Shown here piece after piece: positions 7,334 through 15,960 of a stretch of 64,000 bases of DNA. Source of the stretch: Thalassomonas actiniarum. Its GTDB lineage: Bacteria > Pseudomonadota > Gammaproteobacteria > Enterobacterales > Alteromonadaceae. The notes below the pieces were generated by a model. The model saw nothing but the letters and a program-made list of their open reading frames with translations, was not told the DNA's origin and searched no databases. The DNA is taken from positions 62,001-126,000 of the forward strand of contig NZ_CP059735.1 of assembly GCF_000948975.2 (NCBI RefSeq). The letters run 5' to 3'. The translations under genes were made by a program, and so were the position numbers. Within the stretch, counting starts at the first letter, position 1; each line of letters starts with the position of its first letter.

Positions 7334-10300
7334 TGACTTTTACCCTCACCAAAAAACACCTGATCGGATTTATTCTCGGCTTTTTGTTTACGGTTTTTGC
7401 CTTTGCCTGGTGGTTTGTCAGCAGCTATGCCTGGGTGTTTGCCCTGGCAGCCGGGCTGATCCTGGTGGTTTCTCTGGTATTGTGGTTTTTTAACCGCGAT
7501 GAGGCGGAAACGAAACGGCAAAAACAGCTGGAAAAACAAGATTTGCAGCTGGTGAAAAAGCTCTTTTCCCGCTTTACCCAGGAATTAAAAGACAGGGGCC
7601 AGATCCGGCAAAAATACCGCCTGCCCTGGTACCTGTACATCAGCCACGATATGGCCGCCGATAAGGCCTTGCTCGGCCAGATGGGCTTTAGAAACTCTAA
7701 TGTCGTCAATGCTGCCGATGTTTTACCGGTGCAGATCTGGTTAAAAAGCGATGCGGTTATGCTGACGGTACAGGTGTCATCCAGCGACAGCCGCTCCCTT
7801 AACTGCTTAAAATTGCTGTTAAAAGAGGCAAGAAAGTTTCGTTCGCGCCAGACCCTCAACGGCATCATAACCGGACAGTCACTGGAAACCCTGATAGCCA
7901 ATAACAGCAGCTCCTGTCTGCAGCTGGCGGGCAATACCCGGCTGGCGATCGATGAAGCCCAGGTGATCTGCGGCCAGCACCTGCCGGTGTATTGTTTGTT
8001 TAACCAGATGTCGGGACTGGCGGATCTGTGTCAGTTTTTTGCTTCCCTGGATGAAGCCGAGCTCGATGGCGCCTTTGGCGCCATGAATGTCGACAAAAAA
8101 TACCAGGGACATTATGACGGCGACTGGTTTGACAGTGCCTATGAAGATTTAAGCCGGCGTTTAGGCCAGGCGGTGTTGTCGGCACTGGACAGCCAGCTTA
8201 ATGAAAATTTCCGCCGCTCCGTGGTGGCGGCGCCGCTGCAATTTACCCAGTTAAAGCGGGATATAGGTTTTTATCTTGAGCAACTCTTTACCAGTAAAAA
8301 CTCCCCCGAGCAGTATTTGTTCCGCGGTTTCTTTTTTACCAATACAGAGCAGCACCTCAGCGTTGCCGATCCCCTGACCAAGCAGGTGGCTTATCAGTTA
8401 GGTTTCAATGAAATGCTTGCCCCAGAAGGGGTTAAATTACCCCATAGCATGTTTGTCAGCCGCCTGTTTAATAAATTTATCCGTCCGGAAGCCGGGGTTG
8501 CCGGCGTCAATAAAAGGCGCCGCCGCCTGTTCTGGTTTTTCCAGGGCAGCTATGCCTTTATGATTTTTGCCCTGGCGATCACCCTGGCGTTTTTGTTAAA
8601 GGCGAACTTTGACTACCATAGCGAGCTGAATATCCAGGTGAACAAACAGCTGCTTAACTATAAAAGCGCCATCCGCCAGACCCCTTACGATATCGAGGAT
8701 TTGGCGGTGAATGTCACCAACCTGAGGCAGCTTCGTGATATTTATATGTTATATCAGCAGGATACCCCGGTTTATATTAATGAACAGATCCCGGGTCCCG
8801 GCATTGGCGATGCGGTGAAGCAAGCTTATCATCAGGCATTAAGCAATATTCTGTTGCCGTCGCTGGTGCGTTACCTGGAAGAAGAGCTGTTTGTTTACGA
8901 AACCCTGGGGGAAAGTCTGGAAACGGCCAAGTTGCTGAACCTCAACGAAGAGTTGCGACAGCACGACCTGCAAAACTGGCAACACCTGGAAATGTATTAT
9001 CAGCAGTCTTTTATCAAAGAAGGCAATAACGATAAAGATCTGCTGCAAGGCCTGGTATTGTTGATGGACGACTTGTTTCTCTTAGGTGTGCCCCAGGTCG
9101 AACTGGATCAGGCCCTGATCGCCCAGGCCCGCAGCAGCATCAGCGCCATCAATACCACGGAAGTGGTTTTCCAGTACATTAAAGATCTGCCTCAGTTTTC
9201 CAGCCTGGTGGATATCAGCAATGATCTGGGCAATAATTTTGCCCAGCTTTATGAATTTGAAACCAGCCGCAGCGGCCACCTGGTGCCGTTTATTTTCACG
9301 CCCCAGGGATTTGCTGCGATGGACTTCACCCCGGACTCTGACTTGATGGTGAATGTCTTCAGCAGCAATAAAGCGCTGCTCGGGCATCAACTGACCAGTT
9401 ATGAAGAGGAAAATATCAGCAATGGTTTACGCCGTTATTATCAGCGTCAATATGTTGATTTCTGGCAAAGATTTGTTGACGATATTGTTTTGAAGCCTGT
9501 GACGGCCGAGAACCTGAATCACAGGTTGTCGATACTGGCGTCAAAAACCGATGCCCCCATGAACCGCTTATATCAATTGATCGCCTTTTATACCTATCCC
9601 CAGTTGCCGGCAGGGCAGCAGGCGGAACCGGCCAAAGCCGATAAAGCCGAGGGCGCCGGGGACAAGCAGGCAAAAAGCGGCGAAAAAAGTGCGTCGGCTT
9701 TGGCGGGGTTAACCGGCGATAACGGCAATAGCGTTAATCATAAGCAGGCAATGATCAGTTTTATCAAAAATGAATTTGCCGCCTACCATCAATTTGTCCG
9801 CCTTGATGACAAGGGCATCAGTGAACTGGCCAACCTGCATACTGTAGTGAGCGATGTCCATAAATGGCTGAGTGCATCTTATGCCAGTAATGCCACTTTG
9901 GGGGCCTATCATTTTCAGCAGCTGACCTCGGCCAATAAAGACACCAGCTTGCTGCATTTGCAGCAAACCCAGGTCTCCATTGAGCAAATCAGCGAACAAA
10001 TCGATACTTTGGTTGAGCTGGCCAATACCCAGGTTGCCCAGGCGGTAAGCCTGTATGTGAATCAAAAATGGCAGCAAGAAGTCAGTGATAATTTTAACCA
10101 GCAACTGGCGGGTAAATTCCCGTTTGCCCTCGACAGCGATCAGGATGCCAGCTTTGAACTGGTGAACCGTTTCTTTAAACCGGAAGGGGTTTTTGATCAC
10201 TTCAGCACCCATACCTTGTCTAAGTTTAAGCAAGTGGGCCAGCAGCTGGTGTTAAGCGGCTACACCCCAAATGCCGAAATCGCCATAGACGAACAGGTGG

Positions 10301-10746
10301 AAGGGCAGTTTACTGCCATTACCGGTATCCAGAAAACCCTGTATAGCCAGTCGGATAAGCAATTGTCTATCCCCTTCAGGGTGAAAACCAAGTCTATGTC
10401 TGCCAATGCCATAGGTTTTGATATCTTCTCCGGCCGCACTGTGTTTAATTACCGTCACGGGCCGAAATTATGGGATGATTTTGTCTGGCCGGATCCCGAT
10501 AACCACAGCGAGTTGCTGACCATTTTCCACACCACGGACAATAAAAAGCAAACGAAAAAGTATCAGGGGGACTGGGCCTGGCTCAGGCTGATTTACGGTT
10601 TCTATCAACCGCGGCAATTATCACCGCAAATGAAGGTGGTATCGGATGATCACGAGATCACTTTGCAGTTATCGGTCAGCAGTGATATCAACCCGCTAAA
10701 CCCAGATTTTTTCAGTCAGCTGGCTTTGCCGGACCGCTTGTTATAG
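7330..10746 (+). CDS. tssM: T6SS inner-membrane channel protein TssM (IcmF), degenerate Walker A
   Basis: 1138 aa. Two N-terminal transmembrane helices (about residues 9-53) are followed by a cytoplasmic domain, a third helix near residues 413-433 (YAFMIFALAITLAFLLKA), and a long periplasmic part ending in the conserved C-terminal beta domain that meets TssJ. TssM spans the envelope and forms the core of the T6SS membrane complex. In canonical TssM the segment after PWYL is a P-loop. Here it reads SHDMAADK (about 105-112), so the nucleotide-binding motif is lost although the flanking PWYL and LL residues remain. The gene is last in the tss operon here, and its final 132 bp are duplicated downstream. 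Confidence 0.93.
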   Translation: MMTFTLTKKHLIGFILGFLFTVFAFAWWFVSSYAWVFALAAGLILVVSLVLWFFNRDEAETKRQKQLEKQDLQLVKKLFSRFTQELKDRGQIRQKYRLPWYLYISHDMAADKALLGQMGFRNSNVVNAADVLPVQIWLKSDAVMLTVQVSSSDSRSLNCLKLLLKEARKFRSRQTLNGIITGQSLETLIANNSSSCLQLAGNTRLAIDEAQVICGQHLPVYCLFNQMSGLADLCQFFASLDEAELDGAFGAMNVDKKYQGHYDGDWFDSAYEDLSRRLGQAVLSALDSQLNENFRRSVVAAPLQFTQLKRDIGFYLEQLFTSKNSPEQYLFRGFFFTNTEQHLSVADPLTKQVAYQLGFNEMLAPEGVKLPHSMFVSRLFNKFIRPEAGVAGVNKRRRRLFWFFQGSYAFMIFALAITLAFLLKANFDYHSELNIQVNKQLLNYKSAIRQTPYDIEDLAVNVTNLRQLRDIYMLYQQDTPVYINEQIPGPGIGDAVKQAYHQALSNILLPSLVRYLEEELFVYETLGESLETAKLLNLNEELRQHDLQNWQHLEMYYQQSFIKEGNNDKDLLQGLVLLMDDLFLLGVPQVELDQALIAQARSSISAINTTEVVFQYIKDLPQFSSLVDISNDLGNNFAQLYEFETSRSGHLVPFIFTPQGFAAMDFTPDSDLMVNVFSSNKALLGHQLTSYEEENISNGLRRYYQRQYVDFWQRFVDDIVLKPVTAENLNHRLSILASKTDAPMNRLYQLIAFYTYPQLPAGQQAEPAKADKAEGAGDKQAKSGEKSASALAGLTGDNGNSVNHKQAMISFIKNEFAAYHQFVRLDDKGISELANLHTVVSDVHKWLSASYASNATLGAYHFQQLTSANKDTSLLHLQQTQVSIEQISEQIDTLVELANTQVAQAVSLYVNQKWQQEVSDNFNQQLAGKFPFALDSDQDASFELVNRFFKPEGVFDHFSTHTLSKFKQVGQQLVLSGYTPNAEIAIDEQVEGQFTAITGIQKTLYSQSDKQLSIPFRVKTKSMSANAIGFDIFSGRTVFNYRHGPKLWDDFVWPDPDNHSELLTIFHTTDNKKQTKKYQGDWAWLRLIYGFYQPRQLSPQMKVVSDDHEITLQLSVSSDINPLNPDFFSQLALPDRLL

Positions 10747-10998
10747 CCGGGTGAAGGGCCTGTGCTGTTGTTATTAACGGCAGCAGCACATGGCTGATAT
10801 CAAGCTGTCACATCAATTATCACCGCAAATGAAGGTGATATCGGATGATCACGAGATCACTTTGCAGTTATCGGTCAGCAGTGATATCAACCCGCTAAAC
10901 CCAGATTTTTTCAGTCAGCTGGCTTTGCCGGACCGCTTGTTATAGCCAGACGAAGGGCCTGTGCTGTTGCATATTAACGGCAACGGCACATGGCTGAA
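10615..10998 (+). repeat. Tandem duplication of the tssM 3' end and downstream hairpin, 199-bp period
   Basis: The final 132 bp of tssM (10615-10746) reappear at 10814-10945 with almost no change (for example GTGGTA to GTGATA). Similarity continues for about 50 bp downstream. Both copies carry a hairpin after the stop: 10761-10790 (10-bp stem) and 10960-10990 (11-bp stem). The two stems differ at several bases but keep pairing through G-U and Watson-Crick exchanges, so the fold seems constrained. No long T-run follows, so they are not textbook terminators. The second tail has no start codon in a useful place and is probably silent. Confidence 0.85.
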
Positions 10999-11146
10999 AT
11001 CATGGGTCGTTAAGGCAGCAGAGGTTCTGTTGCCTGTGTTGCGCCCCCGCGTGCCAACACCTGATTTGTGGATAAAATCAGAATTTGTACTAATCTGATA
11101 TTACTCTCCCAGCTGATATGGTTAAGAGTAACCCTAGTTGTTTTGT

Positions 11147-11695
11147 ATGGCTGTTATCTTCAATCGCATTGTTTACCTTTTCTGCTTATCTTTATCTTGC
11201 TGTTTATTGCTGGCGGCATTAACGGGCTGCCAAACCACTGGCAACAACGCCTCGGGTAGCGCTGCTGGTAATGGCGATAACTTTACCGTGCTAAAGCACT
11301 CGCTTGAGCAAAATGCCAGGCGCCAGGAGCAAATGCTCGAACAACTTGCCCATTTGCTGTCGGCAAATGAGGAAATCGCCCTGAATGTCAAAGCGATAAA
11401 AATACAGGTGGAAGCACAGCAAACCCAATTACTGGCGCTGAGCAAAAAACTTGCTTCATTAAGCAAAGCGGTGGTGCCTTATACTTTGGCAGACGGACAA
11501 GCACCCGGTCAGCGGCAGCTATTGGAGCAAATGCTGTTAGTCATGGATGCGCTGAAAATCAGCCTGGGGCAACTGGAAGCAGAGCAGGCGGCGCTTTATC
11601 AGAAACTCTATGGTAAACCGAGCCGACTCTTCTATTTGTGCCGGCCGCCAAAATGTGAAAAGGACTATGAGTCAGGCCTGAATTTCTCGAATTAA
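11147..11695 (+). CDS. Lipoprotein with a coiled-coil region, downstream of the T6SS core
   Basis: 182 aa from the ATG at 11147. A TTG nine bases upstream is in frame but adds nothing useful. The signal peptide ends in a lipobox (LTGC) with the acylated Cys at about residue 28. Residues about 45-115 are a Gln/Glu/Leu-rich heptad region (KHSLEQNARRQEQMLEQL) predicted to be coiled coil. The C-terminus has two Cys in CRPPKCEKDYE. I do not recognise a family. Its position after tssM, on the same strand but beyond the duplicated hairpins, suggests a T6SS accessory role, but the 400-nt gap makes cotranscription uncertain. Confidence 0.75.
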   Translation: MAVIFNRIVYLFCLSLSCCLLLAALTGCQTTGNNASGSAAGNGDNFTVLKHSLEQNARRQEQMLEQLAHLLSANEEIALNVKAIKIQVEAQQTQLLALSKKLASLSKAVVPYTLADGQAPGQRQLLEQMLLVMDALKISLGQLEAEQAALYQKLYGKPSRLFYLCRPPKCEKDYESGLNFSN

Positions 11696-11925
11696 AAATA
11701 AGCGCTTATTGGCATTTACCTGCATAGCAACTTTCGGTTGTTCCCCGCTACATCATTATTTTTTGCTGTCACCTGTTTTTACACTTTCGTTTGCTATCGT
11801 TAAGGCAAAAGACATTTAAACCAACTTATCAACCAGTTACCACGATGGCACATTGCTTGCTAAATGCGCCGGGGTAAATTCCTTAACGCTTTATTTACTG
11901 CCTGACAGTAAAATACGGAAAAATA

Positions 11926-12597
11926 ATGAAAAATAAATTGAATCTCTTTTTGTCTGCTGTTTTATTTTTAATCACCTCATCGGTTCACGCCACCGTTATT
12001 GAAACCATCAGTTTCCTGGGGGATAACCAGGGAGTTGCCGAAAGCTTTGGTTTTAGCAGCGGCGGTGTCGACTTAACCGTGACTGCCTGGACTACCAATG
12101 TCAATGATGAACAAACCGAGCTGGTGCCCTGGCAACTATTGTCGGGTGATAACGGTGTTTATAACGGCAGTACCGGTTTAGGGGTTGTATCGTCCGATAA
12201 TGACGGTGCCGATCTTGACGGCGGCAGCTCCGGAAGCTTTGCCCGGGATCCCGATGAAGGCCTGCTTTTTGTGTTTTCCGAGCAGGTGAACTTACATGCT
12301 TTTACCGCCGGTGATTTATCTTCCAATGATGATCTGAATTTTGCATGGGTGAGTTTGTTGTCTGCCGATAGCCTGGATGCCAGCAACCTTTTTGTTGATC
12401 GCAATGACGGCAGTGATCACTATCAACTATCGTCCGGCACCTTTGGTTATGCCTTTATGCTCTGGGTGGACGGTAACGATGATGATGTCAGGATTGAAAG
12501 TCTTGAATTTTCAACGGTACCTGAGCCTTATACCTTGCTGTTATTGGCGATAGGACTGCTGCTGTGCGGCTTTCGCGGCATGAAAAAAGGGCGTTAA
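11926..12597 (+). CDS. PEP-CTERM sorting-domain exported protein
   Basis: 223 aa with a signal peptide (first 22 residues, cleavage near VHA). The C-terminus is a PEP-CTERM signal: VPEP, then a hydrophobic helix (LLLLAIGLLLCGF), then a basic tail RGMKKGR. Such proteins are processed by exosortase and delivered to the surface or exopolysaccharide matrix. The middle is Asp/Gly/Ser rich and probably beta-structured; no enzyme motif is visible. A run of unrelated intergenic sequence separates it from the T6SS lipoprotein, and it is convergent with the PAAR operon. A second PEP-CTERM protein lies at 39217-40041. Confidence 0.85.
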   Translation: MKNKLNLFLSAVLFLITSSVHATVIETISFLGDNQGVAESFGFSSGGVDLTVTAWTTNVNDEQTELVPWQLLSGDNGVYNGSTGLGVVSSDNDGADLDGGSSGSFARDPDEGLLFVFSEQVNLHAFTAGDLSSNDDLNFAWVSLLSADSLDASNLFVDRNDGSDHYQLSSGTFGYAFMLWVDGNDDDVRIESLEFSTVPEPYTLLLLAIGLLLCGFRGMKKGR

Positions 12598-12620
12598 CGC
12601 TTGCTTGCTGCTTTTGCTGT

Positions 12621-12652
12621 AAAAGTCCTAAATGTTTGCAACTATTTAGGAC
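12621..12652 (-). terminator. Hairpin terminator between the PEP-CTERM gene and the PAAR operon
   Basis: Perfect 9-bp stem GTCCTAAAT/ATTTAGGAC (12625-12633 and 12644-12652) with a 10-nt loop. Read on the minus strand the stem is followed by TTTT, so it best suits the end of the minus-strand PAAR transcript. Confidence 0.6.
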
Positions 12653-12694
12653 GAAATTTATAACAGGCTGGTTATATCCTTTTAATCGGTTGCC

Positions 12695-12994
12695 TTAACC
12701 GATCAACACCGTCGGCATGCCTAATACGATAGAACCCCCGTGGGCTGTGGTATCGCCCATACGGATAGCGGGTTTGCCGCCGAAAAGCACTGTGGTGCTG
12801 CCCATCACTAAACTGTCCGGGGTGCCGACGCAAGTCACGCTGTCACCAACGACTGCCGCGGGCATACCGCCGATCAGTACTGTCGGGGCGCCCGGGCCGA
12901 TAATGGGGCCGCCGACATGGGGAATGGGCGGTACGGCGGGAGTTTGCATCGGGCAGACATGCATATCGGTAATTCTGGCGGCGGGTTGTCCCAT
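12695..12994 (-). CDS. PAAR-domain T6SS spike-tip protein
   Basis: 99 aa composed of a single PAAR domain: MGQPAARITDMHVCP at the start, PHVGGPI, then repeated short beta segments (PTVLIGGMPAAVVGD, TTVLFGGKPAIRMGD, HGGSI). The cone-shaped domain caps the VgrG trimer and can carry effectors. No C-terminal toxin extension is present, so it is a plain tip. It lies 2 bp after the stop of the accessory gene in a minus-strand unit with vgrG. Confidence 0.93.
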   Translation of the reverse strand: MGQPAARITDMHVCPMQTPAVPPIPHVGGPIIGPGAPTVLIGGMPAAVVGDSVTCVGTPDSLVMGSTTVLFGGKPAIRMGDTTAHGGSIVLGMPTVLIG

Positions 12995-12996
12995 AA

Positions 12997-13617
12997 TTAA
13001 TTTCCTTCTGCTTGATTATCTGTTGCACTGTCGGCAGCAATAGCCATGGCTTGGGTGTTGATGCCCTTACCGTTGGCAATCGCAATGCCGAGCTCGATCA
13101 CCTGCTGGTAAAATTTCTGGTAATGGTCCCATTGCGGCACAGCGGCGGCTATGGTGATGGCGGCGGCAGCGGCATGACCGTATAAAAACGGCGGCGGCAT
13201 GACCGCAGGTAAATCCGGCTCCACTATGCTGCCGGTGCCGGACCAGAAGACTGCTTTGGCCACCCAGCCGGGGGCGTATTCCAGGCCGACCCTGTCTGCC
13301 AGCTGGCTGGCGCGGATCCTCAGGGTTTCATTGGGCTGGCTTAGCCAGTTACGGGCGGCGTTAATTGCCATGACTTCCTGTTCACTCCAGTCTGCCTGGC
13401 GCAAATCCATGGCTTCGCTGGCCCAGCCGATGGCTTCCATCACAGGCAAGGCATGGGCGATAAACTGCACCACATCGTTATATAACTTCTGCTCCTGTAG
13501 CTGCACTATGGCGGCCTCTGGCGTCAGCTCCGGGGTGAGCAAGGCTGCGGCTTCATCGCTGAGCTGGTAGCGGCTGATGATCGAGGCGATATTTTTATTG
13601 GGAATTTTTTTAAGCAT
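12997..13617 (-). CDS. VgrG-associated accessory protein (DUF6931-like)
   Basis: 206 aa, mostly helical, Ala rich, without signal peptide or membrane segment. Notable segments are WASEAMDLRQADWSEQE, LADRVGLEYAPGWVAKAVFWSGTGS and MPPPFLYGHAAAAAITIAA. This matches my memory of the DUF6931 proteins found between vgrG and PAAR genes, but the assignment is from memory only. An adaptor or chaperone role in loading VgrG or PAAR is suggested by its position between the two genes (16 bp after vgrG, 2 bp before PAAR). Confidence 0.6.
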   Translation of the reverse strand: MLKKIPNKNIASIISRYQLSDEAAALLTPELTPEAAIVQLQEQKLYNDVVQFIAHALPVMEAIGWASEAMDLRQADWSEQEVMAINAARNWLSQPNETLRIRASQLADRVGLEYAPGWVAKAVFWSGTGSIVEPDLPAVMPPPFLYGHAAAAAITIAAAVPQWDHYQKFYQQVIELGIAIANGKGINTQAMAIAADSATDNQAEGN

Positions 13618-13633
13618 CCATTTCTACCTGTGG

Positions 13634-15628
13634 TTAGTTGACCTGTACCAGTGAACCCTGGATCTGGGTGATACCGGAGGAAGAGACCTTGGTCATGGCG
13701 GATGAGCTTAGCTCTGCCCCGGCGCTGCCGCTGACTTTTGCCTGGGCCGAGCTGCTGACGGTAGCCCCGGCGCTGCCGGATAATTCGGCATTGGCACTGG
13801 CGCTGGCGGTGAAATTGCCGCTGGCGCTGATCTCGGTATTCCCCGTGCTGGAAGTACTGATTTTGCTGCCGCTCATCTCGATATTACCGCTGGAATTCAC
13901 GGTCAGTTTATCGCAATCAATGGCGATACCACTGGTGCTGATCTCAATTGAGTTGCTGCCGACGGTTAAGGTGATCTTGTCATCCGCGGTAATGGTAATT
14001 TCCTTGGCTTTTTCCGCCAGGGTTTCCGCTATGGTTAACGAGTAATTGTCATTGCCGGTTATCGTCATCGCCTTTTGTGTGGTGCTGCTATATTCCGCGG
14101 TGATGGTTTCCGTTAAGTTGTTTTCTACTTCCACCACATAATCTTTGGCGGCATGGAAATAAAGCTGTTCATTGTCGGACTTATCGTCAAAGCGTATTTC
14201 GTTGGCGGTTTCCCCCAGCTGGGTTTTGATGCCGCTCTGGGTACTGTTGAGCTCGGCGTAGGGCGGCGGATTCTTGCTGTTATAAACACTGCCGATGATC
14301 ACCGGCTGGTCCGGGTCGCTGTTGACAAAACTCACCAGCACCTCATCGTCCACCCGGGGAATAAACTGCATGCCCAAACTGCTGCTGGCCATGGGCTGAG
14401 CCACCCGGATCCAGCAACTGGGGCTGTCGCCGCCGACCTGATCCCAGTGAAACTGTACCTTGATACGGCCGCTGGCATCGTGCTGCGGCTGGCCGCTGTC
14501 GCCGCCGATCACGATGGCCGTTTGCAGGCCGCTGATTTGCGGTTTAGGGCTGGCTTTCGGGTAGCCGGGGTAAGCGGCCGGACGGCAGAAAAAGTCATTC
14601 GAATACACCACCGCCTGTTCGGAGGCGTCTATGGTATGGGTAATGGCTTCTATGGCATATTTGCCTACCTGGCTGCTGTCCGGGTGGTTGGCCAGGCTGA
14701 ACTGGGTCGCCAGGGTCAGTTCTTCGACCTTGCTGCTGCCTTCCACCGCGCTGTAATCCCCCTGGAGCTTGTTCAGTTCGTTATCTGCCACGGTGGAGTT
14801 GACATCGCTGATATCCCCTTTCACCGAATGGGCGCCAAAATGATACTGGGTCAGCTTCTGGTTATTGGCGATAGTATGAGACGAGCTTTTATCGCCGCTT
14901 TCAATCAACTGGCTGCTGGCGTAATCGTAATTGACGGTATTGACGGATTTACTGTGCACCCGTAATTTCGGTTGCCAGCGGCTGATCAGCTGCTGCTCGC
15001 CGGAGCGTTCACTGATATAGTCCAGTTTGCCTACTTCGGCGTCTTCATACGGGGACGCGGGATCATGCAGGGTCAGCTGATGGCTGTTGCTGCTGTGGCT
15101 GAAGTAATAATGTATGCCTTGCTCCGCCAGCAGCCGGGTGACAAAATCAAAATCGCTTTCGTTGTATTGCACGCAATAGTTGCGCTCATCCGAGGGTAAA
15201 GTGCCCAGGGTATAATTGCCGGAAAAGCCGGCGTCGTCGAAAACGGAAGATAAAATGGCGCTCAGGCTTTGCTGCTGGAAAACCCGGTAGTTGCGGCGCA
15301 GGGTCAGCAGCCATAACCAGGGGCGCAGGGTAATACGGTAGCTGGCGTAGTTATGCTCTGACTCGGGTTCGAGCTGCTGCACTTCGGTGAGGTAGCCGTG
15401 AAAGACCCGCTTTTCTTTTTGCTTGTTATCGGCAATTTCATTCCAGTGGCAGGTTATGGGCTGTCCCAGCTGATCGGCACTGACAAAGCTGTTACTGACC
15501 AGGATGCCGGTAATGGTAAAAGGCGCGGATAATTGCTCTTCTATAGTCAATTTATGGCCGAGGTGGAGATCGCCGTTTGCATCGGTGAAATAGAGTCCGC
15601 GATTATCAAATTGATAAGAAACCGCCAT
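13634..15628 (-). CDS. vgrG: T6SS spike protein VgrG (TssI)
   Basis: 664 aa. The N-terminal gp27-like part includes YCVQYNESDFDFVTRLLAEQGIHYYF, the classic VgrG signature. The gp5-like OB-fold includes GRIKVQFHWD and WIRVAQPMA, followed by GMQFIPRVDDEVLVSF and DPDQPVIIGSVYN. From about residue 510 the C-terminus is a repetitive triple-helix needle (KLTVNSSGN, then S/A/G-rich repeats ending in SLVQVN). No extra effector domain is attached, so effectors are probably carried by PAAR or adaptor. It is the central gene of the minus-strand delivery island. Confidence 0.95.
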   Translation of the reverse strand: MAVSYQFDNRGLYFTDANGDLHLGHKLTIEEQLSAPFTITGILVSNSFVSADQLGQPITCHWNEIADNKQKEKRVFHGYLTEVQQLEPESEHNYASYRITLRPWLWLLTLRRNYRVFQQQSLSAILSSVFDDAGFSGNYTLGTLPSDERNYCVQYNESDFDFVTRLLAEQGIHYYFSHSSNSHQLTLHDPASPYEDAEVGKLDYISERSGEQQLISRWQPKLRVHSKSVNTVNYDYASSQLIESGDKSSSHTIANNQKLTQYHFGAHSVKGDISDVNSTVADNELNKLQGDYSAVEGSSKVEELTLATQFSLANHPDSSQVGKYAIEAITHTIDASEQAVVYSNDFFCRPAAYPGYPKASPKPQISGLQTAIVIGGDSGQPQHDASGRIKVQFHWDQVGGDSPSCWIRVAQPMASSSLGMQFIPRVDDEVLVSFVNSDPDQPVIIGSVYNSKNPPPYAELNSTQSGIKTQLGETANEIRFDDKSDNEQLYFHAAKDYVVEVENNLTETITAEYSSTTQKAMTITGNDNYSLTIAETLAEKAKEITITADDKITLTVGSNSIEISTSGIAIDCDKLTVNSSGNIEMSGSKISTSSTGNTEISASGNFTASASANAELSGSAGATVSSSAQAKVSGSAGAELSSSAMTKVSSSGITQIQGSLVQVN

Positions 15629-15960
15629 AGTTAACCCTTAATCTTGATTGAATTCCCTAAGGTTTATACGCTGATTTGCATAAACCACAATTATAAGAAG
15701 ACGTTATCATTAATGGCGAAATTAAAGCAAACAAAACCCGCTGAAAAACCAGGTTTTATGTACAGGAAGTACATATACCGTGGTCACAGGGATGTGATTG
15801 AACGGTGATACGGAAGTAACATCAGTTTATTTGCTCCCGGCATAAACTAAGGACTTATGTCCCTATAAGCCATGCCGTGATCACAGGACGTGAAAGAGCG
15901 GCGGTGCAGGAAATGCCTTGCTTCTTTGGAAGCAAGGCAGGTGGTCACTACCGGCTCAGA
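15629..15960 (-). repeat. 332-bp gap with diverged dispersed repeat units
   Basis: No gene is supported. Two related segments, at about 15778-15815 and 15868-15905, each contain a CGTGRTCACAGG core followed closely by RYGTGA and then a GCGG/ACGG block. An inverted repeat of the type ATGTACaggaaGTACAT lies just before the first. The layout resembles non-coding dispersed repeats of marine Alteromonadales, though I cannot count copies here. The vgrG promoter and the end of the upstream candidate effector transcript probably also lie in this gap. Confidence 0.45.

Noticed and set aside
14153-14965. 270-aa plus-strand ORF opposite vgrG
   Set aside because: Shadow frame of a GC-rich real gene; VgrG motifs on the other strand are unmistakable.
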